Assembly (NCBI RefSeq): GCF_001905655.1
Contig: NZ_JMHT01000021.1
Coordinates: 1 to 64,000 of the forward strand
Direction of reading: 5' to 3'
Length of the DNA stretch: 64,000 bases
Origin: Mycobacterium sp. ST-F2
Lineage (GTDB): Bacteria > Actinomycetota > Actinomycetes > Mycobacteriales > Mycobacteriaceae
Part shown: piece by piece, positions 9,346 through 17,944 of the stretch
How the letters are laid out: each line of letters begins with the position of its first letter
Position numbering within the stretch: the first letter of the stretch is position 1
The notes under the pieces: generated by a model
What the model saw: the letters and a program-made list of their open reading frames with translations, nothing else
The model's database searches: none
Told to the model about the DNA's origin: nothing
Translations under genes and position numbers: made by a program

Positions 9346-11225
9346 CCACGCCCCAGCACCTCTCCGACCGCTACGAGCTGGGGGACATCCTCGGTTTCGG
9401 CGGCATGTCGGAGGTTCACCTCGGCCGGGACCTGCGTCTGCACCGCGACGTGGCGGTCAAGGTGCTGCGCGCCGACCTCGCTCGGGACCCGAGCTTCTAC
9501 CTGCGGTTCCGCCGGGAAGCGCAGAACGCCGCGGCGCTGAACCACCCGGCGATCGTCGCGGTCTACGACACCGGCGAGGCCGAGACGCCCAACGGGCCGC
9601 TGCCGTACATCGTCATGGAGTACGTCGACGGCGTGACGCTGCGCGACATCGTGCACACCGAGGGACCGCTGCCGCAGCAGCGCGCCATCGAGATCATCGC
9701 CGACGCCTGTCAGGCCCTGAACTTCAGCCACCAGCACGGCATCGTCCACCGGGACATCAAGCCGGCGAACATCATGATCAGCAAGACCAACGCGGTCAAG
9801 GTCATGGACTTCGGCATCGCCCGGGCCATCGCCGACAGCAGCAACCGGATGACGCAGACCGCGGCCGTCATCGGCACCGCCCAGTACCTGTCACCCGAGC
9901 AGGCCAGCGGGCAGAACGTCGACGCCCGCTCGGACGTGTACTCGCTGGGCTGTGTGCTCTACGAACTGATCACCGGTGAGCCCCCCTTCGTCGGCGACTC
10001 CCCGGTCGCGGTGGCCTACCAGCACGTCCGCGAAGACCCCGTGCCGCCGTCGCAACGTCATTCCGGCATCTCCCCGGACCTGGACGCCGTCGTGCTCAAG
10101 GCCCTCGCGAAGAATCCCGACAACCGCTACCAGAGCGCCGCGGACATGCGGAACGACCTGATCCGCGTGCACGCCGGCGAAGCGCCCGACGCCCCCAAGG
10201 TGCTCACCGACGCCGAGCGCACCGCGATGATGGGCGCCGGCGGGTTCGGTGGACCGCGCAGCATGATGCCCGAGCCCATCAGCGTCAACCCGCAGCCGTA
10301 CCGCTCGACGGACCGGGCCGCGACCCCGATCGGCCGGTGGCTCATCGCCGCGGCCATCCTGGCAGTGCTGACGGTCGTCGTCACCGTCGCCATCAACCTG
10401 GTCAACGGCAAGCCCCACGACCAGCAGATTCCCGACGTCCGCGGGCTGGCCCAGGCCGACGCCGTCGCCAACCTGCAGAACCGCGGCTTCAAGACCCGCA
10501 CCCAGCAGCGCCCCGATTCCACGGTGGCGCCGGACCACGTCATCGGTACCGAACCGGCGGCCAACACGTCGGTGGCCGCCGGGGACGAGATCACCATCAA
10601 CATCTCGACCGGCCCCGAGCAGCGCGAGGTCCCGGACGTCTCGAAGCTGTCACCGGCGGACGCCATGGCCAAGCTGCAGAGCGCCGGCTTCCGGAACCTC
10701 CAGCAGACGGTGTCGCAGTCGCTCCCGGACCAGAAGGACCGGGTCATCGCGACCAACCCGCCGGCCCACCAGACGTCGGCGATCACCAACGTCATCACGA
10801 TCATCGTCGGCTCCGGGCCCGGCCTGGTCCCGGTCCCCGACACCAACGGCCAGAACGTCGAGGTCGCGACCAAGAACCTCAACACCGTCGGCTTCCTGAC
10901 GATCCTGACGGCTCCGGTCGACAGCCCGAAGCCGGCGGGTGAGGTCATCGCCACCGATCCGCCGGCGGGCACCCCGACGCCCAAGGACGCGCCCGTCACG
11001 CTGAAGGTCTCGCAGGGCAACCAGTTCGTCATGCCGAACCTGGCCGGTCAGTTCTGGACCGACGCCGAGCCGAACCTGCGTGCCCTCGGCTGGACCGGCG
11101 TGCTGATCAAGGGCGCCGACGTACAGAACAGCGGTCAGCGCAGCAACGCGGTGGTCAGCCAGATACCGGCAGCCGGCAGCGGCGTCAACTTCGGCGCGTC
11201 GATCACGCTGAGCTTCGCCTCGTAG
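9342..11225 (+). CDS. pknB: Ser/Thr protein kinase PknB with PASTA repeats
   Basis: The essential kinase that senses muropeptides or lipid II and controls peptidoglycan synthesis, partly through CwlM. The product is 627 residues. The kinase domain (1-280) has GFGGMSEV, Lys40 in [20 protein letters not shown] and activation loop [19 protein letters not shown] juxtamembrane linker precedes one membrane helix (about 333-354). Four tandem extracellular PASTA units follow to the end, each opening with a PDV/PDT/PNL-type motif and including a GY/GF or GW element. It overlaps the pknA stop by 4 nt and ends the operon; the next gene is convergent. Confidence 0.97.
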   Translation: MTTPQHLSDRYELGDILGFGGMSEVHLGRDLRLHRDVAVKVLRADLARDPSFYLRFRREAQNAAALNHPAIVAVYDTGEAETPNGPLPYIVMEYVDGVTLRDIVHTEGPLPQQRAIEIIADACQALNFSHQHGIVHRDIKPANIMISKTNAVKVMDFGIARAIADSSNRMTQTAAVIGTAQYLSPEQASGQNVDARSDVYSLGCVLYELITGEPPFVGDSPVAVAYQHVREDPVPPSQRHSGISPDLDAVVLKALAKNPDNRYQSAADMRNDLIRVHAGEAPDAPKVLTDAERTAMMGAGGFGGPRSMMPEPISVNPQPYRSTDRAATPIGRWLIAAAILAVLTVVVTVAINLVNGKPHDQQIPDVRGLAQADAVANLQNRGFKTRTQQRPDSTVAPDHVIGTEPAANTSVAAGDEITINISTGPEQREVPDVSKLSPADAMAKLQSAGFRNLQQTVSQSLPDQKDRVIATNPPAHQTSAITNVITIIVGSGPGLVPVPDTNGQNVEVATKNLNTVGFLTILTAPVDSPKPAGEVIATDPPAGTPTPKDAPVTLKVSQGNQFVMPNLAGQFWTDAEPNLRALGWTGVLIKGADVQNSGQRSNAVVSQIPAAGSGVNFGASITLSFAS

Positions 11226-11265
11226 TTTTGCGGGGACGTCCTGGCAGCCCATTGCTCGCCACTAT

Positions 11266-11450
11266 GTGAGAGTCAACGACCCCGGCAGCCCAACATCGCG
11301 TTGACTCTCACTTCAGGGTCGTGGCCACTCGGTCTTTTGCGCCCTCAGGTCAGGGTCAACGGGATTCCGGCCCCAGCAGCCGTTGACTCTCACCTCAGGG
11401 TCGTAGCTACTCGCACTCCCACGCCATGAGGTGAGAGTCAACGACCCTGG
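11266..11450. repeat. inverted and direct repeat cluster behind pknB
   Basis: The 297-bp gap between the convergent genes pknB and pabA holds repeated copies of a GTGAGAGTCAACG unit. Copies lie at 11266-11278 (plus), 11299-11311 (minus), 11381-11393 (minus) and 11430-11442 (plus), with a weaker one near 11348-11362. The two plus copies continue into a shared segment ending in GGCAGCCCA, and the two minus copies into a shared CAGGGTCGT segment. Copies 1 and 2 form a 13-bp stem with a 20-nt loop, and copies 3 and 4 another. The structures may terminate both transcripts, but no T-run follows them. No coding potential is seen. Confidence 0.75.
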
Positions 11451-11522
11451 CAGCCCAGAACGGCGTCCACCCCTGAACCCACGGCACACGCCTCTCGCAC
11501 GGCGTGGATGCAAGCTCGGTGA

Positions 11523-12191
11523 CTAGGCCGTGCGGGTCGCGGCGGAGACGGCGTCGGCGACTTCCTGCTCGAGGCGACGGACCAGTCCCTCATCAGGCGC
11601 CTGACCGCAGAAGGCCAGCCAGTTGGCCAGCATCCGGTGACCGCCCTGCGTCAGGATGCTCTCGGGGTGGAACTGCACCCCGTGGATCGGCAGTTCGCGG
11701 TGCCGGACGGCCATGATCACGCCGCTGTCGGTCTGCCCGATGGCCTCCAGTTCGTCCGGCAGGGTCTCCGGCAGGATGGTCAGCGAGTGATAGCGCGTCG
11801 CCGTGAACGGGTCCGGAAGTCCTTGCAGCACACCGCTGTTCGCGTGATGCACCAGGCTGGTCTTACCGTGCAGCAGTTCCGGCGCACGGTCGACGGTGCC
11901 ACCGAACGCCACGCCGATGGCCTGGTGTCCCAGGCACACCCCGAGTAGGGGGGTGCCGGTCTCGGCACAGGCACGGACCAGGGGAATGGACGCGCCGGCC
12001 CGCTCCGGGGTGCCGGGGCCGGGGCTCACCAGGATCCCGTCGAACTCCTTCGCGACGGCGGCAACGCCTTCGGGCGTGGAGACGCGCTCGTCGTCACTGC
12101 GCCAGACCTGCGCGTGCACCCCGAGCTGGCCCAGGTACTGGACCAGGTTGAACACGAAGCTGTCGTAGTTGTCGAGGACGAGAACCTGCAT
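11523..12191 (-). CDS. trpG: glutamine amidotransferase, PabA/TrpG (Rv0013)
   Basis: A class I glutamine amidotransferase subunit that supplies ammonia for 4-amino-4-deoxychorismate (folate) or anthranilate (tryptophan) synthesis. The 222-residue protein has the oxyanion strand SPGPGTPE, nucleophile Cys86 in GVCLGHQ and the His-Glu pair in QFHPES. The isolated gene next to pknB corresponds to Mtb Rv0013, named trpG or pabA. Which synthase it serves cannot be read from the sequence. Confidence 0.93.
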   Translation of the reverse strand: MQVLVLDNYDSFVFNLVQYLGQLGVHAQVWRSDDERVSTPEGVAAVAKEFDGILVSPGPGTPERAGASIPLVRACAETGTPLLGVCLGHQAIGVAFGGTVDRAPELLHGKTSLVHHANSGVLQGLPDPFTATRYHSLTILPETLPDELEAIGQTDSGVIMAVRHRELPIHGVQFHPESILTQGGHRMLANWLAFCGQAPDEGLVRRLEQEVADAVSAATRTA

Positions 12192-12228
12192 GTCGTCAGG
12201 CTACTGGGTCACCCGCGGAGTCGATCAC

Positions 12229-13047
12229 TCAATATGTGAGCGGTCCGACCGGTTTGGCGTACTGGAGTTTGAGCGGCATCCGGTGCCCGACGACGTCCAC
12301 CGACGCCCGCGGCTCCTCCGTGTAACCCAGCCCGAACCGCACCACGTACTGCTTGTACAAGGTCACCAGCGGCGCGGCGGCGAGCGCGGCGCGCATGCCG
12401 TCGACGTTGCCGATCACGGTGATGACGTACGGCGGACTGTAGGTACGGCCGTTGAGCAGCAGGGTGTTCCCGACGCAGCGCGGGGCGGAGGTCGCCAGGA
12501 TCCGCTGGTCCTGCATCTGGACGGCCTCGGCGCCGCCCAGCCACAGCGCGTTGAGCACCGCCTGCACGTCCTGCTGGTGCACCACGAGGTCGTCGGGGGT
12601 GGCGTCGCGGGGGTACTGGCCCTGCGCGTTGCGCTGGGCGTCGTTGAGGCTGATGACCAGACCCGGCCCGCGCATCGGGTCCAGGCCCAGTTCCAGACCC
12701 AGTTCGTCGGCCCGGGCCGTGATGGCACCGAGCGCGGCGTTGGCGCCGGGGGTACCGCCGTGGTGGTTCTCCAGCTGATGCTGCAGGTTGTCGCGCTCCG
12801 CGGTGCGGGTGGCGACGGTGCGCTGCGCTTCCTTCACCATGTCGACCAGGCGGGGTGCGTCGCTGCGCCGGATCTCGCTGCCCCCGGACACACTGTGGGT
12901 GGTGGCCAGCAGAAGGCCCGCGAGCACACAGACCACAGGAACGCCGAATCGCCAGGCCGAGTGGCGGGCCGGCTGGTCAGGTTCCGAGGTCCTGTCCGTC
13001 CGTGGCCTGCGAGGCGACACGTCTTCTGCGTTAGGCTCTGGGTGCAT
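12229..13047 (-). CDS. DUF881 membrane protein (Rv0012 homologue)
   Basis: A 272-residue protein with a charged N-terminal tail, one membrane helix (about 35-55), a coiled-coil-like stretch (about 75-105) and a DUF881 domain ([32 protein letters not shown]). Mtb Rv0012 has been linked to cell division; Bacillus relatives (YlxW/YlxX) also lie near division genes. It is divergent from crgA, with starts about 80 bp apart. ATG 13047 was chosen over longer options because it precedes the charged tail as in Mtb. Confidence 0.85.
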   Translation of the reverse strand: MHPEPNAEDVSPRRPRTDRTSEPDQPARHSAWRFGVPVVCVLAGLLLATTHSVSGGSEIRRSDAPRLVDMVKEAQRTVATRTAERDNLQHQLENHHGGTPGANAALGAITARADELGLELGLDPMRGPGLVISLNDAQRNAQGQYPRDATPDDLVVHQQDVQAVLNALWLGGAEAVQMQDQRILATSAPRCVGNTLLLNGRTYSPPYVITVIGNVDGMRAALAAAPLVTLYKQYVVRFGLGYTEEPRASVDVVGHRMPLKLQYAKPVGPLTY

Positions 13048-13127
13048 ACCGCTCCATCGTCGCACCGAATTGCCGGTTTTTCTCCACCGGCGCGGGTGTG
13101 CGGCACCGACAGTCCGCGAAGGTACCA

Positions 13128-13412
13128 ATGCCCAAGTCCAAGGTTCGCAAGAAGAACGACTTCACCATCAACCCGGTGAGTCGGACGCCGGTGAAGGTCA
13201 AGGCCGGACCGTCGAGCGTGTGGTTCGTGGTGTTCTTCTGCTCGCTCATGCTGATCGGTCTGATCTGGCTGGCCGTGTTCCAGCTCGCGGCGCTGAACCC
13301 GGCCGGTACCCCGCACCTGCTGCAGTGGATGGCCGACCTCGCCCAGTGGAACTACGCCATCGCCTTCGCGTTCATGATCACCGGTCTGCTGCTGACCATG
13401 CGGTGGCGCTGA
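13128..13412 (+). CDS. crgA: cell division protein CrgA
   Basis: A 94-residue membrane protein with two helices (about 33-53 and 72-90) separated by a short periplasmic loop, and a basic N-terminus [12 protein letters not shown]. CrgA stabilises the divisome by contacting FtsZ, FtsQ, FtsI and CwsA (family knowledge). The length matches Mtb Rv0011c (93). Confidence 0.95.
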   Translation: MPKSKVRKKNDFTINPVSRTPVKVKAGPSSVWFVVFFCSLMLIGLIWLAVFQLAALNPAGTPHLLQWMADLAQWNYAIAFAFMITGLLLTMRWR

Positions 13413-13485
13413 GCTGGGTCAACGGCCCCGGTTCGTTACATCCCGGTTTCGTTACGTAACCCAACTGGCAACCTGACGGAAACCC

Positions 13486-13503
13486 AATCACATCGATGTG
13501 ATT
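13486..13503. promoter_or_regulatory. 18-bp perfect palindrome, possible operator
   Basis: The sequence AATCACATCGATGTGATT is a perfect 18-bp palindrome, 58 bp before the PH-domain gene, and is flanked by an outer CCCAAT/ATTGGG pair (13483-13488 and 13511-13516). It may be a regulator binding site or the terminator of crgA. The half-sites run opposite to those of a CRP site (TGTGA-N6-TCACA). A smaller palindrome, GTTACGTAAC, lies at 13451-13460. Confidence 0.45.
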
Positions 13504-13560
13504 CATCCCCATTGGGGATAGTGCCTGTGGATAACTTGCCCCCGAGGGTGTGGATGGCTT

Positions 13561-13986
13561 GTGGAACAAACTCAATGGAGCCCCCCGACGGCGGGTATCG
13601 CCGCCTGTGGACTCTTCGGCGTGGCGCTGGGCGCTGTAGCCCTCACTTCGGTCACTGACCTGCCCGGACGGGTTCTCGCCGGCATCGCCGCCGTCGGCCT
13701 GCTGGTCTTCACCACGTTGTCCTGGCGGGCCCGGCCGAAGCTCGCCATCACGCCCGCCGGGCTCGTGGTGCGCGGCTGGTTCGGGACACAGACTTATGCA
13801 CAGGCCGACCTCAAGAGTGTGCGTATCACCGAGTTCCGCCGGTTGACCCGCAAGGTCCGGCTGCTGGAGCTCGACACCGTCGACGACCGGCTCCTGGTCT
13901 TCACCCGATGGGATGTCGGCACCGACCCCATCAACGTCCTCGACGCCCTGACCGACGCCGGGCTGATTCCACCGGGTCCCCGCTGA
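13561..13986 (+). CDS. PH-domain membrane protein (Rv0010c homologue)
   Basis: A 141-residue protein with two hydrophobic segments in the first 60 residues, followed by a bacterial PH-like domain (LAITPAGLVVRGWFG, RLLELDTVDDRLLVF, DVGTDPINVLDAL). It corresponds in position and length to Mtb Rv0010c, whose function is not established. The GTG start at 13561 fits the homologue. It is convergent with ppiA across a hairpin. Confidence 0.85.
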   Translation: MEQTQWSPPTAGIAACGLFGVALGAVALTSVTDLPGRVLAGIAAVGLLVFTTLSWRARPKLAITPAGLVVRGWFGTQTYAQADLKSVRITEFRRLTRKVRLLELDTVDDRLLVFTRWDVGTDPINVLDALTDAGLIPPGPR

Positions 13987-14053
13987 CTCTGCGCCCACGG
14001 CGCACCGCACTCGCACTTGTGCGCCCACATCAAGCAGGCCCAACGCAAACGAC

Positions 14054-14080
14054 GCGGCAGCCCCGGTAGGGGACTGCCGC
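14054..14080. terminator. bidirectional hairpin between PH gene and ppiA
   Basis: A GC-rich stem with arms GCGGCAG-CCCC and GGGG-A-CTGCCGC and a 4-nt loop, placed between two convergent genes. It lacks a clear T-run, as is usual for mycobacterial terminators. Confidence 0.55.
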
Positions 14081-14100
14081 GCCGCGCGTCAGGCTGGGAT

Positions 14101-14628
14101 TCAGGAAACGGTGACCGAGTCGACGACGACCGGCTCGGTCGGACGGTCGCCGCGGTCCACCGCGGTGCTGGCGATGGCGTCGACGACCTTCTGCGACGCC
14201 TCGTCGACGACCTCACCGAAGATGGTGTGGCGACGGTTCAGGTGCGGGGTCGGGCCCACGGTGATGAAGAACTGCGAGCCGTTGGTGCCCGGGCCGGCGT
14301 TGGCCATGGCGAGCAGGTACGGCTTGTCGAACTGCAGCTCCGGGTGGAACTCGTCGGCGAACTGGTAGCCCGGGCCGCCGCGGCCGGTGCCGGTCGGGTC
14401 GCCACCCTGGATCATGAAGCCGTCGATGACGCGGTGGAAGATGACGCCGTCGTAGAACGGGCCGGAGGTGCCGCCCGAGGCGTTCTCGGTGGAGTAATCC
14501 TTGGTGCCCTGGGCCAGTCCAACGAAGTTGGCGACGGTCTTGGGCGCGTGGTTACCGAACAAAGCAATCTTGATGTCGCCGCGGTTGGTGTGCAGCGTCG
14601 CGGTCGCAGTCTGAATGGGGCTCGTCAC
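14101..14628 (-). CDS. ppiA: peptidyl-prolyl cis-trans isomerase PpiA
   Basis: A 175-residue cyclophilin that speeds prolyl isomerisation during protein folding. Cyclophilin motifs are complete: [19 protein letters not shown] with the catalytic Arg, [10 protein letters not shown] and HTIFGEVV. No signal peptide is present, so it is cytosolic. GTG 14628 is the start. The position next to cwsA matches Mtb Rv0009. Confidence 0.95.
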   Translation of the reverse strand: MTSPIQTATATLHTNRGDIKIALFGNHAPKTVANFVGLAQGTKDYSTENASGGTSGPFYDGVIFHRVIDGFMIQGGDPTGTGRGGPGYQFADEFHPELQFDKPYLLAMANAGPGTNGSQFFITVGPTPHLNRRHTIFGEVVDEASQKVVDAIASTAVDRGDRPTEPVVVDSVTVS

Positions 14629-14758
14629 GGAAAGTCAGTCTGCCACTCACATTTAAGACCCCGAAGCCGCCCCCACCGAATAACGTGGAAGGCCGAGCGA
14701 AGAACCGAGCCACGCTTCGGTGCTCCCCATTAATCGTGTCCGGCAGAGAGGTTGGTTG

Positions 14759-15127
14759 ATGAGCACTGTCACCGAGAATGTCCCCGAGGTCAGCCGCCCC
14801 AGCTCCGGTGCCCGCCTGGGTCGGGGGCTGAAGTACTCGATCATCGGGCCGCTGCTGATCTTGCGCGGGGTGCTCGGATTGGGTGTCGGATCCACGGTGG
14901 GGACCGCCCGCTGGGTGGGGCGCCGCTGCCACCGCGGTGAGGATCCTGCGGGTGATCTGGCTGTGGTCGTGCAGACGGGCAGCAAGCGTCGTCGGCCCCT
15001 GCTCATTGCCGGCGCGACGGTCGCCGTCCTGGCCATCGGTGGCGTCGCGTTCTCGATCGTGCGGCGCTCGATGCAGCCCGAACCTTCCCCGCTACCCCCG
15101 AGCGTGGATGTGACTCCCCAACCCTAG
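14759..15127 (+). CDS. cwsA: cell wall synthesis protein CwsA (Rv0008c homologue)
   Basis: A 122-residue protein corresponding to CwsA, which works with CrgA and Wag31 in polar and septal peptidoglycan synthesis (family knowledge). Recognised by the N-terminal pattern (RLGRGLKYSIIGP...RGVLGLGVG), a single membrane helix at about 80-101, and a C-terminal tail AFSIVRRS...PEPSPLPPSVDV that closely follows Mtb CwsA. The middle is about 25 residues shorter than in Mtb (145), so the coiled central segment may have been lost. The last 57 nt are duplicated 2.4 kb downstream. Confidence 0.85.
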   Translation: MSTVTENVPEVSRPSSGARLGRGLKYSIIGPLLILRGVLGLGVGSTVGTARWVGRRCHRGEDPAGDLAVVVQTGSKRRRPLLIAGATVAVLAIGGVAFSIVRRSMQPEPSPLPPSVDVTPQP

Positions 15128-15187
15128 TTTTCCGCGCTGAGACTGAGCTTGTGTGTCAGATCCGGCCTGAATCTGACATACAAGCTC
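15071..15187. repeat. 117-bp direct repeat, copy 1 (cwsA end plus terminator)
   Basis: Covers the last 19 codons of cwsA including the stop, and a terminator hairpin (arms 15145-15161 and 15171-15187, 17 bp with one mismatch). It is about 90% identical, without gaps, to 17449-17565. The two copies bracket a three-gene toxin-like cassette. Copy 1 is continuous with the real cwsA gene. Confidence 0.9.
15145..15187. terminator. bidirectional terminator behind cwsA, copy 1
   Basis: A long stem with arms GAGCTTGTGTGTCAGAT and ATCTGACATACAAGCTC and a 9-nt loop, lying between cwsA and the convergent gene ending at 15202. One internal mismatch. Confidence 0.7.
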
Positions 15188-15201
15188 CGTCTCGTGCGGT
15201 T

Positions 15202-15684
15202 CTAGGGTGCGAAGTAGAACGGTTCCCAGTAGCTCATTTCGGGGATTGCCACCACGCCCACTGTTCGGCTTCGTGGTGACTGGTTCAAGCATGTCTCCTC
15301 GACACTCATGTCGAAGCGGTAAGTCGAGCTCTCTGCAGACAACCCAGGTACTTTCTGCCTGCCCTGTTGTCCCCGATCATCCACAGCTGTCAACCGGTAT
15401 TCACAGTTGGATTCGGGAAGGAAGGCCTCGATCGTCGTGCGCTGCTCCGCTGACAGGACCCCGTTGGTACGCAGCAGGGGCACCTGGTTCACATCGTGGG
15501 TGTTCAAGCCTGCGACCAGACGCTCGGCCCACTCGCTCTGCTTCTTCTGTCCATAGTCGCCCATGGACAATCCGTCCTCGCTTGACGGCATGGTGAACAC
15601 CCACAGCAACGCAGCAACGACAATTACGGCCATCGCTACGAGGGCCACGACAATGCGGCCGCGCGTGACAATTCCCTCCGCCAT
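15202..15684 (-). CDS. single-pass membrane protein, possible cassette partner
   Basis: A 160-residue protein of unknown family. A short basic tail is followed by one membrane helix (about residues 9-31); the rest would lie outside the cytoplasm. Two cysteines (SNCEYR and EETCLNQ) could form a disulphide. It starts 4 nt after the stop of the amidase-domain toxin-like gene upstream, so they are cotranscribed. Last place in a type VII effector cassette is where an immunity protein is often found, so a membrane-bound antidote is a reasonable guess, but the sequence does not prove it. Confidence 0.6.
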   Translation of the reverse strand: MAEGIVTRGRIVVALVAMAVIVVAALLWVFTMPSSEDGLSMGDYGQKKQSEWAERLVAGLNTHDVNQVPLLRTNGVLSAEQRTTIEAFLPESNCEYRLTAVDDRGQQGRQKVPGLSAESSTYRFDMSVEETCLNQSPRSRTVGVVAIPEMSYWEPFYFAP

Positions 15685-15688
15685 CCGA

Positions 15689-16903
15689 TCATTCCCCCGG
15701 ATATCTCAAATGGACAAACTCGACTTGAGCAGGTGCCTGGGTGTACTCCGCCGAATCCGGCATCCAATCACCATGCAGCTTCACTCCACCCGAGTGCTGA
15801 TTGATCACGTCGGTAGGCACCCCGTTCATCATCGTTTGGCCTGCATACACCGCGACATGGTTGATGTTGCCGTCTGCGTCCTTGTAATAATTCAGGTCGC
15901 CAGGGAGTAGCCCTGCACGAGACGGGGCGAGCGGGTCGAGGCCGTCGCGACTCGGAGTCGGCACAACACCCACGATCTCGCCCCGGCCGGAGTGCTGAGT
16001 GACGAAGTTGTGACTCTCTTTGGCCAATGTCCAGGTTTTCGAAGAGGTGTTGTGAGGAAATATCAAGCCATCATTTTGGTAGTACCAGTCGTCGCTGTCT
16101 CCGCGACGCCAGTCATCGATGCCGTTACCTACGTCGCCAAATCCGCCGGCCCGCATTACTTGCGACGCAAAGTTGGTGCAATCGAGGTCTCCGCCCCCAA
16201 GTGATTCGTAGTCAGGGTTGAATCCCTCAGCCCACTTCTCCGAATACTCCAGCGCGGCCTGGCGGCTCGGCGACAACTGCGGCGCTGGTGGCTGCGGTGG
16301 ATTGAGCTTGATCTCGTTGCCAACAAGCTGCGTTCGGTCCCCGCTCGCATGACTTTCGTGTTCGCCATCGAACGAAATACACTCCAGCTCAACAGCTTTC
16401 TCTGCTAATCGCTTGCCGACAAATGTATCGGCTTGCACGAGTCGCTCCGCGTACCACCGAATTTCCTCAGCATGCTCGGCTGCAGCTCTGTAGCGTGCCG
16501 CCGCCGTCGACAAATCAACACGCGAAGTGTCGGTGACCGATAGGTCCGCCCTGACGCGAAACCCGTTCGACTCTGCGTGCGAGATAGCCTCCAACGCTTC
16601 GCGTTTCGCCGACTCGATGCCGTGTGCACCGCCTTCGGCGATCTCTGCAGACGCCCGCTGGACCTGATTCTGACGATCGACTACGGCTGCGTCTGCAGCC
16701 ATACGGTTGACGGCTGCGTCTCTGGCCTCGCCCGTCCAGTCGAGATTGGAGACACTCGCCTGGTGCTGCCGAAAGCCTTCCTCCGACATTGCCGCTGAGG
16801 CACGCCACCGCGCCGCCGCCTCATACAGATGACGACTGTCCCATGCCTCGATCGCTGCGCGGGACGGCAATGCGTCGGTGGAGGTACGCGGGACGCCAGT
16901 CAT
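15689..16903 (-). CDS. type VII secretion effector-like protein with C-terminal amidase domain
   Basis: A 404-residue two-part protein. Residues 1-150 are helical and follow the N-terminal pattern of mycobacterial ESX effectors: LPSRAAIEAWDSRHLYEAA, then a WTGEARDAA element equivalent to the WxG turn. A Pro-rich linker (PPQPPAPQLSPS) leads to a C-terminal domain (about 215-400) resembling the putative amidase domain (Amidase_6, papain/NlpC-like fold): nucleophile Cys in GGDLDCTNFASQ, aromatic block DDWYYQN, KTWTLA, and a histidine in NHVAVYAG. It would cleave peptidoglycan amide bonds, as a toxin or wall remodeller (inference). The EspC-like gene ends 13 nt upstream. Confidence 0.7.
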   Translation of the reverse strand: MTGVPRTSTDALPSRAAIEAWDSRHLYEAAARWRASAAMSEEGFRQHQASVSNLDWTGEARDAAVNRMAADAAVVDRQNQVQRASAEIAEGGAHGIESAKREALEAISHAESNGFRVRADLSVTDTSRVDLSTAAARYRAAAEHAEEIRWYAERLVQADTFVGKRLAEKAVELECISFDGEHESHASGDRTQLVGNEIKLNPPQPPAPQLSPSRQAALEYSEKWAEGFNPDYESLGGGDLDCTNFASQVMRAGGFGDVGNGIDDWRRGDSDDWYYQNDGLIFPHNTSSKTWTLAKESHNFVTQHSGRGEIVGVVPTPSRDGLDPLAPSRAGLLPGDLNYYKDADGNINHVAVYAGQTMMNGVPTDVINQHSGGVKLHGDWMPDSAEYTQAPAQVEFVHLRYPGE

Positions 16904-16916
16904 CGGTGGCCCATCT

Positions 16917-17198
16917 TCACACCGTCACCGCAATATCCGCAGCGCCACCTCTGTCAGTCTCGTCGTAGCGACTACTGGCATTCCGCAAGCTATTCGCATG
17001 CGTCAAAATCCGTCGCGCCTGCCGGTCATGCACCCTGGTGACGGCCTTGTCCAGGGCCGCAATTCCCACTCCACTGTGCCGCGCCTCCGTCGGCACCGCT
17101 AGTTCCCCAATTTCCCCGCTCATGAGCGAGACTGCTACCGCTTCACCACTCGCGGCAGCGGCCGAAAGTCCACTTGTGTCAACGTTCAGATTTTCCAC
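16917..17198 (-). CDS. EspC-like type VII secretion partner
   Basis: A 93-residue helical protein opening with ENLNVDTSGLSAAAASGE and ending in an A-N-S-L-R-N-A-S-S-R-Y-D-x-T-D pattern. This fits the EspC/DUF2580 family, whose members form a helical hairpin and escort larger ESX substrates. GTG 17198 was chosen because a GGGGGA ribosome binding site lies just upstream; a longer frame to 17261 lacks one. First gene of the three-gene cassette. Confidence 0.6.
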   Translation of the reverse strand: MENLNVDTSGLSAAAASGEAVAVSLMSGEIGELAVPTEARHSGVGIAALDKAVTRVHDRQARRILTHANSLRNASSRYDETDRGGAADIAVTV

Positions 17199-17448
17199 GC
17201 CAATCCCCCAATCGGCCGACCTAGTGGAAGCAAGCCACAACGGCATCCGAATTGCCCGCACCTGTCGAAGCGCTCTCCCCTAGCGTCCGCGACGAGTCAA
17301 CTCATGGCAGCAACGCTACACCCCGGTGACGTTGTAGCCGACAGACCTTTGGCACGGTGCATTCGAAACGAAGAATCGCCCGCTCGCTCCAACACCGCGC
17401 CAGCCAACGAGATTGATAGGCGCGCCGGGACGGTCCGCGAGATGGAGA

Positions 17449-17565
17449 ATGCAGCCCGAGCCCTCCCCGCTGCCCCCGAGCGTGGATGTGACGCCTCAGC
17501 CCTAGTTTTCCGCGCCGAGACTGAGCTTGTGTGTCCGATCCGGCCTGGATCTGACACACAAGCTC
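17449..17565. repeat. 117-bp direct repeat, copy 2 (orphan cwsA end plus terminator)
   Basis: Starts with an orphan copy of the last 19 cwsA codons (ATGCAGCCCGAG to TAG), with no cwsA body upstream, followed by the same 43-bp terminator hairpin. It ends at the stop codon of the convergent gene at 17564. About ten substitutions separate it from copy 1. The partial cwsA end is a duplication scar and not a gene. Confidence 0.9.
17523..17565. terminator. bidirectional terminator, copy 2
   Basis: Arms GAGCTTGTGTGTCCGAT and ATCTGACACACAAGCTC with a 9-nt loop. Compared with copy 1, the mismatch lies at a different stem position. It serves the minus-strand gene ending at 17564. Confidence 0.7.
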
Positions 17566-17944
17566 ACGTTCGGCGGCCCCAGCTCGTGCAGGCCGTAATG
17601 AGGGCATCCGGATCGGTCACGCTGACCCCGAGCTGCCGCAGGGTGACTGACATCCCGACGACCTTGGCCTTCACCGGTGGATCGATGGTCAGCGCCACCA
17701 CGCCGTCCGACGAACCGTTGACCAACCATCGGCCGCGGAAGCCGTGCACGCCCCAGGACGTGATGCGGCCTTCCCAGCGGCTGGCTTCCTTGATCGACGC
17801 CAACGGGATCTCGGCCGAGAAACCCCAACCCATGGTCACGTGCAGCGCGCCGTCGCGCACCTCCACTGCACTGTGCTTCGGCCCGAGACCGAACGGCACC
17901 GACAGCGGCAACATCCACTTCGCGTAGCTGATCTCTGTCGTCAT
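17564..17944 (-). CDS. conserved hypothetical protein, PH-like fold possible
   Basis: A 126-residue soluble protein that I cannot assign to a named family. It has alternating beta-type segments (HSAVEVRDGALHVTMGWGF, IPLASIKEASRWEG) and a GVHGFRGRWLVNGS segment, a pattern seen in small actinobacterial PH-like proteins. ATG 17944 (MTTEISYAKW) is the probable start; a longer frame runs to 18055. It was probably the original convergent neighbour of cwsA before the cassette inserted. Confidence 0.6.
   Translation of the reverse strand: MTTEISYAKWMLPLSVPFGLGPKHSAVEVRDGALHVTMGWGFSAEIPLASIKEASRWEGRITSWGVHGFRGRWLVNGSSDGVVALTIDPPVKAKVVGMSVTLRQLGVSVTDPDALITACTSWGRRT

Noticed and set aside
17502..17918. 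A 138-codon alternative frame over the gene at 17564-17944
   Set aside because: Arg-rich text, runs through the terminator repeat, and the other frame has protein-like composition.
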